Below the pieces are notes generated by a model, which saw only the letters and a list, made by a program, of their open reading frames with translations, had not been told where the DNA came from and searched no databases. A stretch of DNA of 64,000 nucleotides from an uncultured Oscillibacter sp. GTDB lineage: Bacteria > Bacillota > Clostridia > Oscillospirales > Oscillospiraceae. Of this stretch, positions 24,423-32,319 are shown one piece after another. How positions within the stretch are numbered: position 1 is the first letter of the stretch; each line of letters opens with the position of its first letter. The position numbers and the translations under genes were made by a program. The DNA lies in contig CANDBG010000002.1 in the NCBI GenBank assembly GCA_947382875.1, positions 1 through 64,000 on the forward strand, written 5' to 3'.

Positions 24423-25391
24423 TTAATGGAACCAGGAGGAGCCGGCATCGGCGTCCATGAGGGTTTTGGCAGCGGAGAGCATTTGCGCAGCGTCGGCGCG
24501 GGTGACGGCCTGTTCCATGGTTTGGCTGCCGAAGCTGCCCACGGACAAAACGCTGACGGCCTCCATGTTTGCGACGGCCTGGGCGGCCCAGGAGGGGACG
24601 GTCTCGCGGTCTGCGTACCAGACATCCAGGTTCACGTCACCGAGATCGAGCACACGGTCCAGGACGGTAGCAGCTTCGTTGAAGCTGATGGGGTCGCTGC
24701 CATGGAAGGCGGCGCCTTCAGCGGTACGATGGCCCTGCATGATGCCGTCAGCGACGCCGGCAGCGGCGTAGGGTTTGGCCCAGGCAGGGATGGAGGCGTC
24801 ATCACAGAAGCCGGTCATGGTGACGGCGGTCACTTCGCAGCCTGCCGTTTCGAGGGCCATTGCGAGAAATTCGCTTCGGGTAACGGGCTGAGCGGGCTGG
24901 AAGTAATATTGCGCGCCGATTTTACAGCCGGTATAGATGCCTTCTTCAGCGAGGTGTTGCGCGGCGCGGGCGGCGGGGTTGTCATCCATGTCGGCGTAGT
25001 CCACGCCGGAGCGGGGTTTTTCGATGATAACGGTAACTTTACCAGGCAAAGAGGTATTGCCTTCGGGGTCGGTTGCGGTAAAGGTAAAGCTGTCCTTGCC
25101 AGTCACGCCCTCTTTAGGGGTATAGGTGAAGGTTTCGGCTTCGAGGGAAACGGAGCCTTTTTTGGGTTCGTCGGCGATGGAGTAGGTGAGCTCGCCGCCT
25201 TCGTTGTCAGAGGCTTGGAGTTGGCCTTCGGCGGCGATGTCGCGGTAGGTGGTGATTTCCAGGTCTTGGACGGTAGGGGCGCCTGCGGGGGCTTCGGTTG
25301 GTTTGCTGCCGAACAGCGCGGAAGCGCTGCCGGTGGTCAGGATGGCCGTCAAAGCCAGAATGGCGGCGCTTTTCATCAACTTACGGTTCAT
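24423..25391 (-). CDS. Secreted S-layer-homology protein with Ig/cadherin-like domain
   Basis: 322 residues from the ATG at 25391 (AGGAGGACTG upstream; another ATG lies 3 nt before). Signal peptide MNRKLMKSAAILALTAILTTGSASA. Residues about 35-125 form a Big_9/cadherin-like repeat (GELTYSIADEPKKGSVSL, FTYTPKEGVTGKDSFTFTATDPEGNTS). The rest holds S-layer-homology repeats: PAARAAQHLAEEGIYTGC, QPAQPVTRSEFLAMALETAG, AKPYAAAGVADGIM, DPISFNEAATVLDRVL and a last unit near MEQAVTRADAAQML. SLH domains anchor proteins to pyruvylated wall polymers. Monocistronic, with a terminator. Confidence 0.9.
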   Translation of the reverse strand: MNRKLMKSAAILALTAILTTGSASALFGSKPTEAPAGAPTVQDLEITTYRDIAAEGQLQASDNEGGELTYSIADEPKKGSVSLEAETFTYTPKEGVTGKDSFTFTATDPEGNTSLPGKVTVIIEKPRSGVDYADMDDNPAARAAQHLAEEGIYTGCKIGAQYYFQPAQPVTRSEFLAMALETAGCEVTAVTMTGFCDDASIPAWAKPYAAAGVADGIMQGHRTAEGAAFHGSDPISFNEAATVLDRVLDLGDVNLDVWYADRETVPSWAAQAVANMEAVSVLSVGSFGSQTMEQAVTRADAAQMLSAAKTLMDADAGSSWFH

Positions 25392-25740
25392 CATCAGTCC
25401 TCCTGTATAAATTGGTACAGGAGTAGTGTTTTCCCATCCGGGGGTTTTTATGCACTTTCCAGACACAGGGGGACGCGCCTTGCGGCGCGGGCGGTGGTCA
25501 GCCATTTGAAATGGCTGGTCCAATTGGAACCCCCCATTTCTCTTTTCTCTCGCGAGAGAAAAGAGAAACGGGCCGTTCACGGTCCAAAGAGAAAAGAGCG
25601 TTTGTTTGGACTGGTGGAAGATTTTGGACTGGAGGAGATGAAACGAGAAGTTCAAATCGACTTGCCTATGCGTCTAACTCCGCTGCCGCTGCTGCGGTGG
25701 GCGAAAGGGGTTGGCCGGTTGGCTGGCTGTTGTCAAGATG
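25392..25740. other. Intergenic with two perfect palindromes
   Basis: About 350 bases without a gene. It contains a 9+1+9 hairpin (CAGCCATTT / AAATGGCTG, 25499-25517) and a 32-nt perfect palindrome (25537-25568). Both look like parts of a dispersed extragenic repeat. Confidence 0.6.
25537..25568. repeat. 32-nt perfect palindrome
   Basis: Arms TTTCTCTTTTCTCTCG and CGAGAGAAAAGAGAAA meet with no loop. A perfect 16-bp-arm palindrome is far longer than a typical operator half-site and recalls dispersed extragenic repeats. A second piece of it (AAGAGAAAAGAG) recurs about 30 nt downstream. Confidence 0.7.
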
Positions 25741-26205
25741 TCAGAATTCCTCGCCATCATCAAGTCCTTTGAGCACGATATCCTCCAAACGGAACCACTC
25801 CAAATTCTTTGGACACGTTGTCTGGATTTCATCCGGACAACCGGTTTCCTCGATAAAGTCTTCATAATTTTCCCAAGCGGCATCTGCGTCATCCGTAGAG
25901 AACCAATCTTCAGATATGGCTTTGTTAAAGATTTCCGCTTTTCCAGCAGGAGAATAAAAGGTATACAGTGCGTTTCTACACATGGAATAGTTCAGGAACG
26001 CGGTCATGGCAATTTCCAAATTCGGCAGGGTCTTGGATACATCTTCCAAATAAATCAGTTCGTCCGAAAGATAAGAAAAATAATCGATCGCCCTTTCGTC
26101 GGGTGTGAATGCTATGGCCGTATCATCCGGCAATTCCCTCAAGCGGTCCGGATAGTCTTCACGCCTTCCCTCATCCAACTCCTCCCAGTCCCTGGAAGAT
26201 TCCAA
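25741..26205 (-). CDS. Acidic hypothetical protein
   Basis: About 154 residues, acidic, predicted mostly helical (DLRELPDDTAIAFTPDERAIDYFSYLSDELIYLEDVSKTLPNLEIAMTAFLNYSM). No family recognised. The frame opens after a stop overlapping the end of the RodA gene and has no ATG; the first usual start is a TTG at 26205 with no clear RBS, while GTCATTGACGAG slightly upstream would put translation in contact with the RodA stop. Coupled translation is possible. Confidence 0.55.
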   Translation of the reverse strand: MESSRDWEELDEGRREDYPDRLRELPDDTAIAFTPDERAIDYFSYLSDELIYLEDVSKTLPNLEIAMTAFLNYSMCRNALYTFYSPAGKAEIFNKAISEDWFSTDDADAAWENYEDFIEETGCPDEIQTTCPKNLEWFRLEDIVLKGLDDGEEF

Positions 26206-26221
26206 CGAAAACGCCAGCTCG

Positions 26222-27394
26222 TCAATGACCGCCTGTCAACCACACATCGACCGAACGTTTCTTAATTCCAGAGACAACCCCCATAGCCATATAGAGCGTC
26301 ATAATGGACGAACCGCCGTAACTGAAAAACGGCAAAGTAATGCCAATAGTCGGCATGACAAACAAACACATACCAATGTTAATCACGGTTTGGAAGATCA
26401 GAATAGCGGCAACGCCGACGCAGACATAGCGATAAAAGGGCGTCCGGGCCTGTCGGGCGACGATCAGAACCCGCAAAATAATCAAAAAGAGCAGCAGCAT
26501 AATCAGCGCACAGCCAATCAAACCCAGTTCCTCTCCAGCGACGGCAAAAATCAAATCGGTCTGTTTTGCCGGAAGAGAATCACTGCCGCTTTGCGTATGT
26601 GTACCATTGAGATACCCCCTGCCGAACAATCCGCCGGAACCAATTGCCATCAGACTCCGGGTTTGCTGCCAGCCGACTCCCAAAGGTTGATAAGAGTGGT
26701 CAAACAACACAATAAAGCGTTCTTTCATATAATTTGGAATCAAATCCAGTTCCCAGGCGACAAAGATTCCCGCCGCGCCGCCTGCGAACAGCAGAAGAAA
26801 CCATCGCAAGGCGAATCCGGCCACAAAGGCCATACACAGAAAAATAAAGACAAATACCAAAGCGTTGCCCATATCATTCGAGGCAAAATAATACAAGGCG
26901 CAAAGGCCGAAGGTATGGACGGCCACAAACATTGCCGAACGGAAGGATTTCAAATCATTTTTATCCTCCCGCAGCCACACAAGCTGTCGGGCCAGCAAAA
27001 GGGTGAAACTGGTTTTCACGACTTCCGCCGGACTGATGTTAAACGGCAGAAAGGGAAATTTCAGCCAGGCATTATTACCGGTTTCCGCCGCGCCGTGGCC
27101 GAAGGGGGTTTTGAGCAGAAGAATAAAAATGATATTAAACGCAAGCACCCATTTCCATTTTCGCATCACGAGTTCCAGATCGACCATAGAGAAAAAGATA
27201 TACACGCAGATTCCCATCGCGAGGCAGGCGGACTGAATAATCATTCGACGCATCCCCACATCCGCCCGCATATAGCGCGTAGCGCTGAACACCAGCACAA
27301 GACCGTACAGCGTGGCAATACTGCACAGGGCCAGAAGGACCAGATCGGCCTGCTGGATAAAATCGACAAGGACTGCCTTCAATCGGTTCCACAT
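26222..27394 (-). CDS. rodA: FtsW/RodA/SpoVE family glycosyltransferase
   Basis: 390 residues from the ATG at 27394 (ACGGAGCGTATT upstream). About ten transmembrane helices. SEDS motifs: GNNAWLKFPFLPFNISPAEVVK (NAWLKF...SPAE near helix 4), DMGNALVF, and PTIGITLPFFSYGGSSIMTLYMAMGVV near the end. QTDLIFAVAGEELGLIG is in the large extracellular loop region. SEDS proteins polymerise lipid II into glycan strands, paired with a class B PBP. RodA is preferred over FtsW because the gene is not in a division cluster, but the assignment between these is not certain. Confidence 0.9.
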   Translation of the reverse strand: MWNRLKAVLVDFIQQADLVLLALCSIATLYGLVLVFSATRYMRADVGMRRMIIQSACLAMGICVYIFFSMVDLELVMRKWKWVLAFNIIFILLLKTPFGHGAAETGNNAWLKFPFLPFNISPAEVVKTSFTLLLARQLVWLREDKNDLKSFRSAMFVAVHTFGLCALYYFASNDMGNALVFVFIFLCMAFVAGFALRWFLLLFAGGAAGIFVAWELDLIPNYMKERFIVLFDHSYQPLGVGWQQTRSLMAIGSGGLFGRGYLNGTHTQSGSDSLPAKQTDLIFAVAGEELGLIGCALIMLLLFLIILRVLIVARQARTPFYRYVCVGVAAILIFQTVINIGMCLFVMPTIGITLPFFSYGGSSIMTLYMAMGVVSGIKKRSVDVWLTGGH

Positions 27395-27470
27395 AATACG
27401 CTCCGTAAACAAAGATTTTTCGTCCTATTCTACCACAAATAAAAAAATGTGTAAACGCCGGAAATTTGTT

Positions 27471-27499
27471 TTTACACTCTGTTCAAATTATGGTATACT
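27471..27499 (+). promoter_or_regulatory. Sigma-A promoter of tsaE-tsaB-upp
   Basis: TTTACA (27471-27476), a 17-bp spacer ending TGG, then TATACT (27494-27499): extended -10 promoter about 40 nt before the tsaE start. Confidence 0.75.
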
Positions 27500-27540
27500 G
27501 TCCTCACAAAGCTGGAAACAGCCAAAAGGGGGCAGATTAT

Positions 27541-27975
27541 TTGGAATACATTTCTCACAGTGAGTCGGAAACCGAAGACCTTGGACAACGTTTGGCGGCG
27601 GCGCTGCCGCCTCATGCGGCGCTTGCCTTCGAGGGCGGGTTAGGCATGGGAAAAACGGCGTTCACCCGAGGGCTTGTACGGGGCCTGGGCTACAAAGGCC
27701 GTGTGACAAGCCCGACCTATACCATTGTCAACGAATACCGGGGCGGACAGGTTCCCGTGTTTCACTTCGACGCCTACCGTCTGAACAATCCCGGCGAGCT
27801 TTGGGATCTGGGCTTCGAGGACTATCTGACCGGCGAGGACGGCGTATGTGTTATAGAATGGAGCGAGCGGGTAGCGGAAGCGATGCCGGAAGGGAGCGTC
27901 CGCGTATCGCTGGCTCCTCACCCGGACAACGAAAACTGGCGTGTGATTCAGATTGAAGGAGCGGGGGCGCTATGA
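27541..27975 (+). CDS. tsaE: tRNA t6A biosynthesis ATPase TsaE
   Basis: 144 residues, normal for TsaE. The TTG at 27541 is taken as start because AAAAGGGGGC lies upstream and it gives the usual N-terminus (SESETEDLGQRLAAAL). Walker A FEGGLGMGKTAFTRGL, SPTYTIVNEY, HFDAYRLNNPGELWDLGFEDYL and VIEWSERV are the family motifs. With TsaB and TsaD it transfers threonylcarbamoyl to A37 of tRNA; the carbamoyl-AMP comes from the Sua5-CoaE protein of this window. Overlaps tsaB by 4 nt (ATGA). Confidence 0.95.
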   Translation: MEYISHSESETEDLGQRLAAALPPHAALAFEGGLGMGKTAFTRGLVRGLGYKGRVTSPTYTIVNEYRGGQVPVFHFDAYRLNNPGELWDLGFEDYLTGEDGVCVIEWSERVAEAMPEGSVRVSLAPHPDNENWRVIQIEGAGAL

Positions 27976-28694
27976 AAATTTTAGCCCTGGAAACAGCGGC
28001 AAAGGCGGTATCGGCCGCCATCACGGAGGATGGCAAGGTATTAGCTGCCGGGTATCAGGACACCGGCCTGACCCACAGCGCAACGCTTATGCCGATTGTG
28101 GAGGGCCTGTTCCGCAACACGGGACTGACACCAGCCAATATAGACGTGGTAGCGGTATCTGCGGGGCCGGGTTCCTTCACCGGCGTACGGATTGGCGTAT
28201 CCGCGGCGAAGGGGATCGCATTTGCAGTGGAAAAACCGGCGGCGGCGGTATCGACACTGGCGGCGCTGGCGCGGAACGTATCCTTTGCGGACGGCCTGAT
28301 CATATGCGCGATGGACGCCCGCCGTCAGCAGGTGTACAACGCCATGTTTGAAGCGCAAAGCGGTGTTCTTACCCGTCTGACGCCCGACCGTGCAATTTCG
28401 CTGGAGGATTTGGCGGAGGAACTGCGGAACGACCCGCGTCCAAAGACCGTTGTTGGCGACGGTGCGCATCTGTGTCTGAATTTCATGACAGAGGCCGGGA
28501 TCGCCTGTCGTCTGGCCCCGCCCCATTTGGTGATGCAGAATGCCATATCCGTTGCGTTAGAGGCGGAAGTCCTTGCGGCAGAAGGAAAACTGGTCACGGC
28601 TCAGGAACTGCTTCCGGTTTACCTGCGTCCGCCCCAGGCGGAGCGTCTGCGGATGGAGCGGGAGGCCGTATGGAAAGAAGGAAGTTCCAGTTAA
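27972..28694 (+). CDS. tsaB: tRNA t6A biosynthesis protein TsaB
   Basis: 240 residues. ASKHA-fold protein: [67 protein letters not shown] and [16 protein letters not shown] are the TsaB signature segments. It is the non-catalytic scaffold partner of TsaD. It starts inside the end of tsaE. rimI and tsaD, which often follow, are not here; upp follows instead after 65 nt. Confidence 0.95.
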   Translation: MKILALETAAKAVSAAITEDGKVLAAGYQDTGLTHSATLMPIVEGLFRNTGLTPANIDVVAVSAGPGSFTGVRIGVSAAKGIAFAVEKPAAAVSTLAALARNVSFADGLIICAMDARRQQVYNAMFEAQSGVLTRLTPDRAISLEDLAEELRNDPRPKTVVGDGAHLCLNFMTEAGIACRLAPPHLVMQNAISVALEAEVLAAEGKLVTAQELLPVYLRPPQAERLRMEREAVWKEGSSS

Positions 28695-28759
28695 AAAACC
28701 CCTTCCATTTACCTTCGGACACGCATGGAAAAATATTAAAAAAACAAAGGAGTGCTGTT

Positions 28760-29392
28760 ATGAACGGAAAAGTGCATATCATGGACCATCCTCTGGTGGC
28801 CCACAAGCTGACGATCCTGCGGGATAAAAACACCAGCGTTAAGGACTTTCGGGAACTGGTTTCCGAAATCGGAATGCTGATTACCTACGAGGCCACGCGG
28901 GACCTGCTGCTCACCACCCGGGAAGTGGAAACGCCCATCTGCACCACAACCGCGCCTACGCTCAAGGGAAAAAAGTTTGCCGTGGTGCCCATTCTCCGGG
29001 CCGGATTAGGCTTGGTGGATGGTGTACTGCGGATGGTTCCCGGCGCACGCGTTGGACACATTGGCCTTTACCGGGACGAGACTACCCTGGAACCCGTGAA
29101 ATATTTCTGCAAAATGCCCAAAGACGTAGCGGAACGGGATATTTTGATCGTGGACCCCATGCTTGCAACCGGCGGCAGCGCCGACGCGGCAATCGGTTTC
29201 ATGAAGGAGTACGGCTGCACAAATATCAAGCTCATGGTGCTGCTGGCAGCGCCGGAGGGCATTGAGCGTATTCAGAAATCTCACCCGGATATCAACATCT
29301 ACTGCGGCGCGGTAGACGAAAAGCTCAACGAGCAAGGGTATATTGTTCCCGGCCTGGGCGATGCAGGCGACCGTATTTTCGGAACGAAATAA
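28760..29392 (+). CDS. upp: Uracil phosphoribosyltransferase
   Basis: 210 residues from the ATG at 28760 (AAAGGAG upstream). Conserved UPRTase segments: [54 protein letters not shown], the PRPP loop [18 protein letters not shown] and [17 protein letters not shown]. It salvages uracil to UMP. The frame is open further upstream but the long form would overlap tsaB. Closed by a strong terminator. Confidence 0.97.
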   Translation: MNGKVHIMDHPLVAHKLTILRDKNTSVKDFRELVSEIGMLITYEATRDLLLTTREVETPICTTTAPTLKGKKFAVVPILRAGLGLVDGVLRMVPGARVGHIGLYRDETTLEPVKYFCKMPKDVAERDILIVDPMLATGGSADAAIGFMKEYGCTNIKLMVLLAAPEGIERIQKSHPDINIYCGAVDEKLNEQGYIVPGLGDAGDRIFGTK

Positions 29393-29394
29393 AA

Positions 29395-29426
29395 CGAAAA
29401 GGCCGGGAGAAATCCCGGCCTTTTCG
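29395..29426. terminator. Bidirectional terminator between upp and hemolysin III
   Basis: 14-bp stem CGAAAAGGCCGGGA / TCCCGGCCTTTTCG with a GAAA loop, between convergent genes. Runs of T lie inside the 3' arm on both strands. Confidence 0.85.
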
Positions 29427-29433
29427 TTGCCTG

Positions 29434-30135
29434 TCAATAAAGCTGCGTATAAATTCCAATCCAGTGCAGCGCCGCGGCCAGAAGCACAAACACATGCCAG
29501 ACGCAATGATCGTACTTTTTGCTTCGCGCAAAGGGAATCATGCCAAGGGTGTACACCACGCCGCCCGCCAGAATGAACCAGAGAAGGGTTCTGGCGTGAA
29601 GGTAGAGGCTGGGGAGAAAGAACAGACCGCTCCACCCAATCAGAAAATACAATGTGAAGTGCAGCGCCCGCCAGCGGCCCGGACCAAAAATGGCAATCAA
29701 AGCCACACCCGTCAGGATCACCGCCCACTGAATGCAAAACAGCGTAATTCCCAGTTTGCCGCCTACGTACAGCAGCAGCACCGGCGCAAACGTCCCGCCG
29801 ATCAGCAGGTAAATGGACGTATAATCGAACCTCCGGCAGACCCGTTTTGCGGTCGAACCGGTTTTCATTGCATGGTATACGCTGCTCATGAGCATCATAA
29901 CCACCATACTGATTCCATAGAAGCAGGTGGACATCATTTCCAGCGGCTCGTGAGACCGCAGAAGCAAAAGTACCAGTCCAGCAATTGCCATCAGCTCGCC
30001 AAGCCCATGGCTGATGGTGTTAAAAACCTCCTCGCCCAAGGTCAGGCGGGGCGGTTCGTTCCGCGCCCGTACGGTCGCCCTGCGCACTGCCCGCAGCCGT
30101 GCCCGCTGCATCTGCTTTGCCGAAACCGCCTCCAT
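29434..30135 (-). CDS. Hemolysin III family (PAQR-like) membrane protein
   Basis: 233 residues. A basic N-terminus (RARLRAVRRATVRAR) leads to seven transmembrane helices. Family motifs: EEVFNTISHGLGE (first conserved His), SVYHAMK with the second His, FDYTSIYLLIGGTF and the C-terminal HCVWHVFVLLAAALHW with the remaining zinc-type histidines. PAQR-family proteins are proposed metal-dependent hydrolases or channels; true hemolytic activity is not implied. The promoter overlaps a 25-bp inverted repeat, indicating control by an unknown repressor. Confidence 0.92.
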   Translation of the reverse strand: MEAVSAKQMQRARLRAVRRATVRARNEPPRLTLGEEVFNTISHGLGELMAIAGLVLLLLRSHEPLEMMSTCFYGISMVVMMLMSSVYHAMKTGSTAKRVCRRFDYTSIYLLIGGTFAPVLLLYVGGKLGITLFCIQWAVILTGVALIAIFGPGRWRALHFTLYFLIGWSGLFFLPSLYLHARTLLWFILAGGVVYTLGMIPFARSKKYDHCVWHVFVLLAAALHWIGIYTQLY

Positions 30136-30173
30136 AGCTGTTGCTCCTTCCCCAGCTTTGCGCTGTCAATCTT

Positions 30174-30198
30174 TAATATGGTTTACAATACCATATTA
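30174..30198. promoter_or_regulatory. Operator-like inverted repeat at the hemolysin III promoter
   Basis: TAATATGGT, a 7-nt centre, ACCATATTA: perfect 9-bp arms. The right arm contains the -10 (TAATAT on the minus strand). Confidence 0.65.
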
Positions 30199-30221
30199 CA
30201 CGATTATGGCTGATATTTCAA
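30193..30221 (-). promoter_or_regulatory. Sigma-A promoter of the hemolysin III gene
   Basis: Minus-strand TTGAAA (30221-30216), 17-bp spacer, TAATAT (30198-30193). The -10 is embedded in the inverted repeat at 30174-30198, so a protein bound there would block RNA polymerase. Confidence 0.7.
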
Positions 30222-30289
30222 GTGGTATTTCAGAAAAATCCACCGATATTCTGCCCGCAAAACTGTGAGATCATACAACGCCCATGGCC

Positions 30290-31675
30290 TCAAAGCGTTT
30301 TTTCACCGCGCTCCAGGGCTGCGATGGATTGCCGGAACTGTATGAAAAACAGTACAGCGGTCGTTGAAACCGCCAGAAGATCGGCTGCCGGCTCCGCCAG
30401 AAATACGGCAAAGGCTTTGTTTTCAAAAAAGTTCGGCAAAATGTAAATCATCGGAATCAGCAGGATAATTTTCCGCAGAACCGCCAGAAACAGCGACGAT
30501 TTCGCATTTCCAATCGCCATAAAGGTCTGCTGGCACGCAAGCTGCACGCCGAACAAACAGCTTGCGCCCATATAGATCCGCAGCGCCCAGGAGGCGTAGC
30601 TGACCAGGTTGGCGTCGTTGTTGAAAATCTGGACGAAAAACTGAGGGAATAACTGTACCAAAAGCCAGATCGACAGCGCGTAAACGACGGAGGCCCGCAG
30701 CAGGCAGAGAAACGCATCCTTCACACGCTGGGCGTTCCGTGCGCCGAAGTTGTAGCTGATAATCGGCTGTGCGCCCTGGCTCAAGCCCTGGAGAGGCATC
30801 ATGGCAAACTGCATCATGCTGCTCAGCACCGTCATTGCGCCAACGGCGATATCGCCGCCGTACTTCAGCAGGGACGAGTTAAAGCACACGGCCAGCAGAC
30901 TTTCCGTAGACTGCATGATGAACGGCGACAGTCCCAGGGCGAGGCTGGGAAGAAACACTTCCTTTTGAAGCCGCAGGTTTTCCCGCCGCAGACGCCACTT
31001 GGTCTGCGGTCCGGAGAGAAAACGCAGTACCCATGCGGCGGAAACCGCCTGCGAAAAAATCGTCGCCAGCGCCGCGCCTCGAACGCCAAGATGCAGGCCG
31101 AAAATAAAAATCGGGTCCAGAAGGGTGTTCAGGCCCGCGCCGATCAGAACGGTTTTCATGCCTACTTTGGAAAAACCCTGGGCTGTGATGAAACCGTTCA
31201 TGCCCAGAGTCATCTGAACGAAAATCGTGCCCAGAGAGTAGATTCTCATATAACTCAATGCATAGCCGATGGTGTTTTTACTGGCGCCGAAGGTCAGCAG
31301 AAGCGGCTCTGCAAAAAGCTGGAAAACCAGCGTCAGAACAACGGACACCAGCGCAAGAAGCGTAAAGCTGTTGCCCATGATGCGCTCGGAACCAGGAAGA
31401 TCCCCCCGGCCCTCCTGAATGGAGGCGCGGGGCGCGCCGCCCATTGCCACCAGCGCCGCAAAAGCGGAGATGATCAGTATGACCGGCAGACACACACCGA
31501 CGCCTGTCAGCGCAAGTGCGCCTACGGTGTCCACGGGTTTCATATGGCCGATATACACCCGGTCCACCAAATTATAGAGCATATTGACAATTTGAGATGT
31601 AATGGTTGGCAGAGCCAGGGAAAGCAGCAGCTTGCCAACCGGACCGTTGCCAAGGTCCACGCCCTTTTGGTTCAT
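30290..31675 (-). CDS. MATE family efflux transporter
   Basis: 461 residues with twelve predicted transmembrane helices. Typical MATE opening: GPVGKLLLSLALPTITSQIVNMLYNLVDRVYIGHM, and the second-half motif GAQPIISYNFGARNAQRVKDAF. It exports drugs or metabolites using Na+ or H+. Its ATG overlaps the stop of the MarR gene (ATGA), so the pair forms a regulator-pump operon. Confidence 0.93.
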   Translation of the reverse strand: MNQKGVDLGNGPVGKLLLSLALPTITSQIVNMLYNLVDRVYIGHMKPVDTVGALALTGVGVCLPVILIISAFAALVAMGGAPRASIQEGRGDLPGSERIMGNSFTLLALVSVVLTLVFQLFAEPLLLTFGASKNTIGYALSYMRIYSLGTIFVQMTLGMNGFITAQGFSKVGMKTVLIGAGLNTLLDPIFIFGLHLGVRGAALATIFSQAVSAAWVLRFLSGPQTKWRLRRENLRLQKEVFLPSLALGLSPFIMQSTESLLAVCFNSSLLKYGGDIAVGAMTVLSSMMQFAMMPLQGLSQGAQPIISYNFGARNAQRVKDAFLCLLRASVVYALSIWLLVQLFPQFFVQIFNNDANLVSYASWALRIYMGASCLFGVQLACQQTFMAIGNAKSSLFLAVLRKIILLIPMIYILPNFFENKAFAVFLAEPAADLLAVSTTAVLFFIQFRQSIAALERGEKTL

Positions 31676-32124
31676 GACGATGATTCTCCTTCCATGAGTT
31701 GTTCGGTATTTTTCAGCACCTTGCGCAGCAACACCAGGAATTCCGTCCGTTCGGGCTCTGTCAGCCCTTCCAGCAGCTTCCGGCCGAAGGCGGCTTGAAT
31801 CGCCTGGACTTCCTGCGCCAGCGGTGCGCCCTTTTCCGTAATGGCCAGGTGGACGACCCGGCGGTCGGCCTGGTCCTGGGTACGATACAGAATGTCGCGG
31901 CTTGTCAGCAGGTCCACCGCCTGGGAAACCTGGGATTTGGACAGCCCCCGCAGCTCAACGACATCCCGTGCGGTATCCTGTTCCGGGTGATTTGCCAGGA
32001 AAAGCAGAACGTTGATTTCCCGCATGGATAGGCCCGTCCGGGCCAGGAGCGGCAGAAATTGCCGGGCGTAAAATTTTCCGAACCGCTGAGCAAACTGCGT
32101 CAGGAAGGACATGGTAAGCGGCAT
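31672..32124 (-). CDS. MarR family transcriptional regulator
   Basis: 150 residues from the ATG at 32124 (GAAAGGAGCG upstream). Winged-helix core: EINVLLFLANHPEQDTARDVVELRGLSKSQVSQAVDLLTSRDILYRTQDQADRRVVHLAITEKG, including the DxRxxxLxIT wing. It precedes the MATE gene with a 4-nt overlap. An imperfect palindrome at its own transcription start (32157-32172) is the likely autoregulatory operator; the inducer is unknown, perhaps a MATE substrate. Confidence 0.93.
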   Translation of the reverse strand: MPLTMSFLTQFAQRFGKFYARQFLPLLARTGLSMREINVLLFLANHPEQDTARDVVELRGLSKSQVSQAVDLLTSRDILYRTQDQADRRVVHLAITEKGAPLAQEVQAIQAAFGRKLLEGLTEPERTEFLVLLRKVLKNTEQLMEGESSS

Positions 32125-32156
32125 GGAATCACGCTCCTTTCAGTTCTTTTTAAAAC

Positions 32157-32172
32157 AGTTTCTTTTGGAACT
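32157..32172. promoter_or_regulatory. Candidate MarR operator
   Basis: AGTTTC-TTTT-GGAACT, an imperfect palindrome that covers the expected transcription start of the marR-MATE operon. Confidence 0.45.
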
Positions 32173-32177
32173 TTTTA

Positions 32178-32206
32178 AGTCTAACACAGTTTCGCAAAAT
32201 TGTCAA
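32178..32206 (-). promoter_or_regulatory. Sigma-A promoter of marR-MATE
   Basis: Minus-strand TTGACA (32206-32201), 17-bp spacer ending TGT, TAGACT (32183-32178). Confidence 0.75.
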
Positions 32207-32261
32207 GGCGGTCCAAAGGAAAAAGAGGGAAATATACAAATGGCCGCAATTCCAAAAACCC

Positions 32262-32288
32262 CCTGACGCAGTGTGGTTCTGCGTCAGG
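32262..32288 (-). terminator. Terminator of the ene-reductase operon
   Basis: Perfect 10-bp stem CCTGACGCAG / CTGCGTCAGG with a 7-nt loop; the minus strand continues GGGTTTTTGG. It lies 32 nt after the ene-reductase stop. Confidence 0.85.
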
Positions 32289-32319
32289 AGGTCTTGAACG
32301 GTTTCCCGAATTTTCAGGG

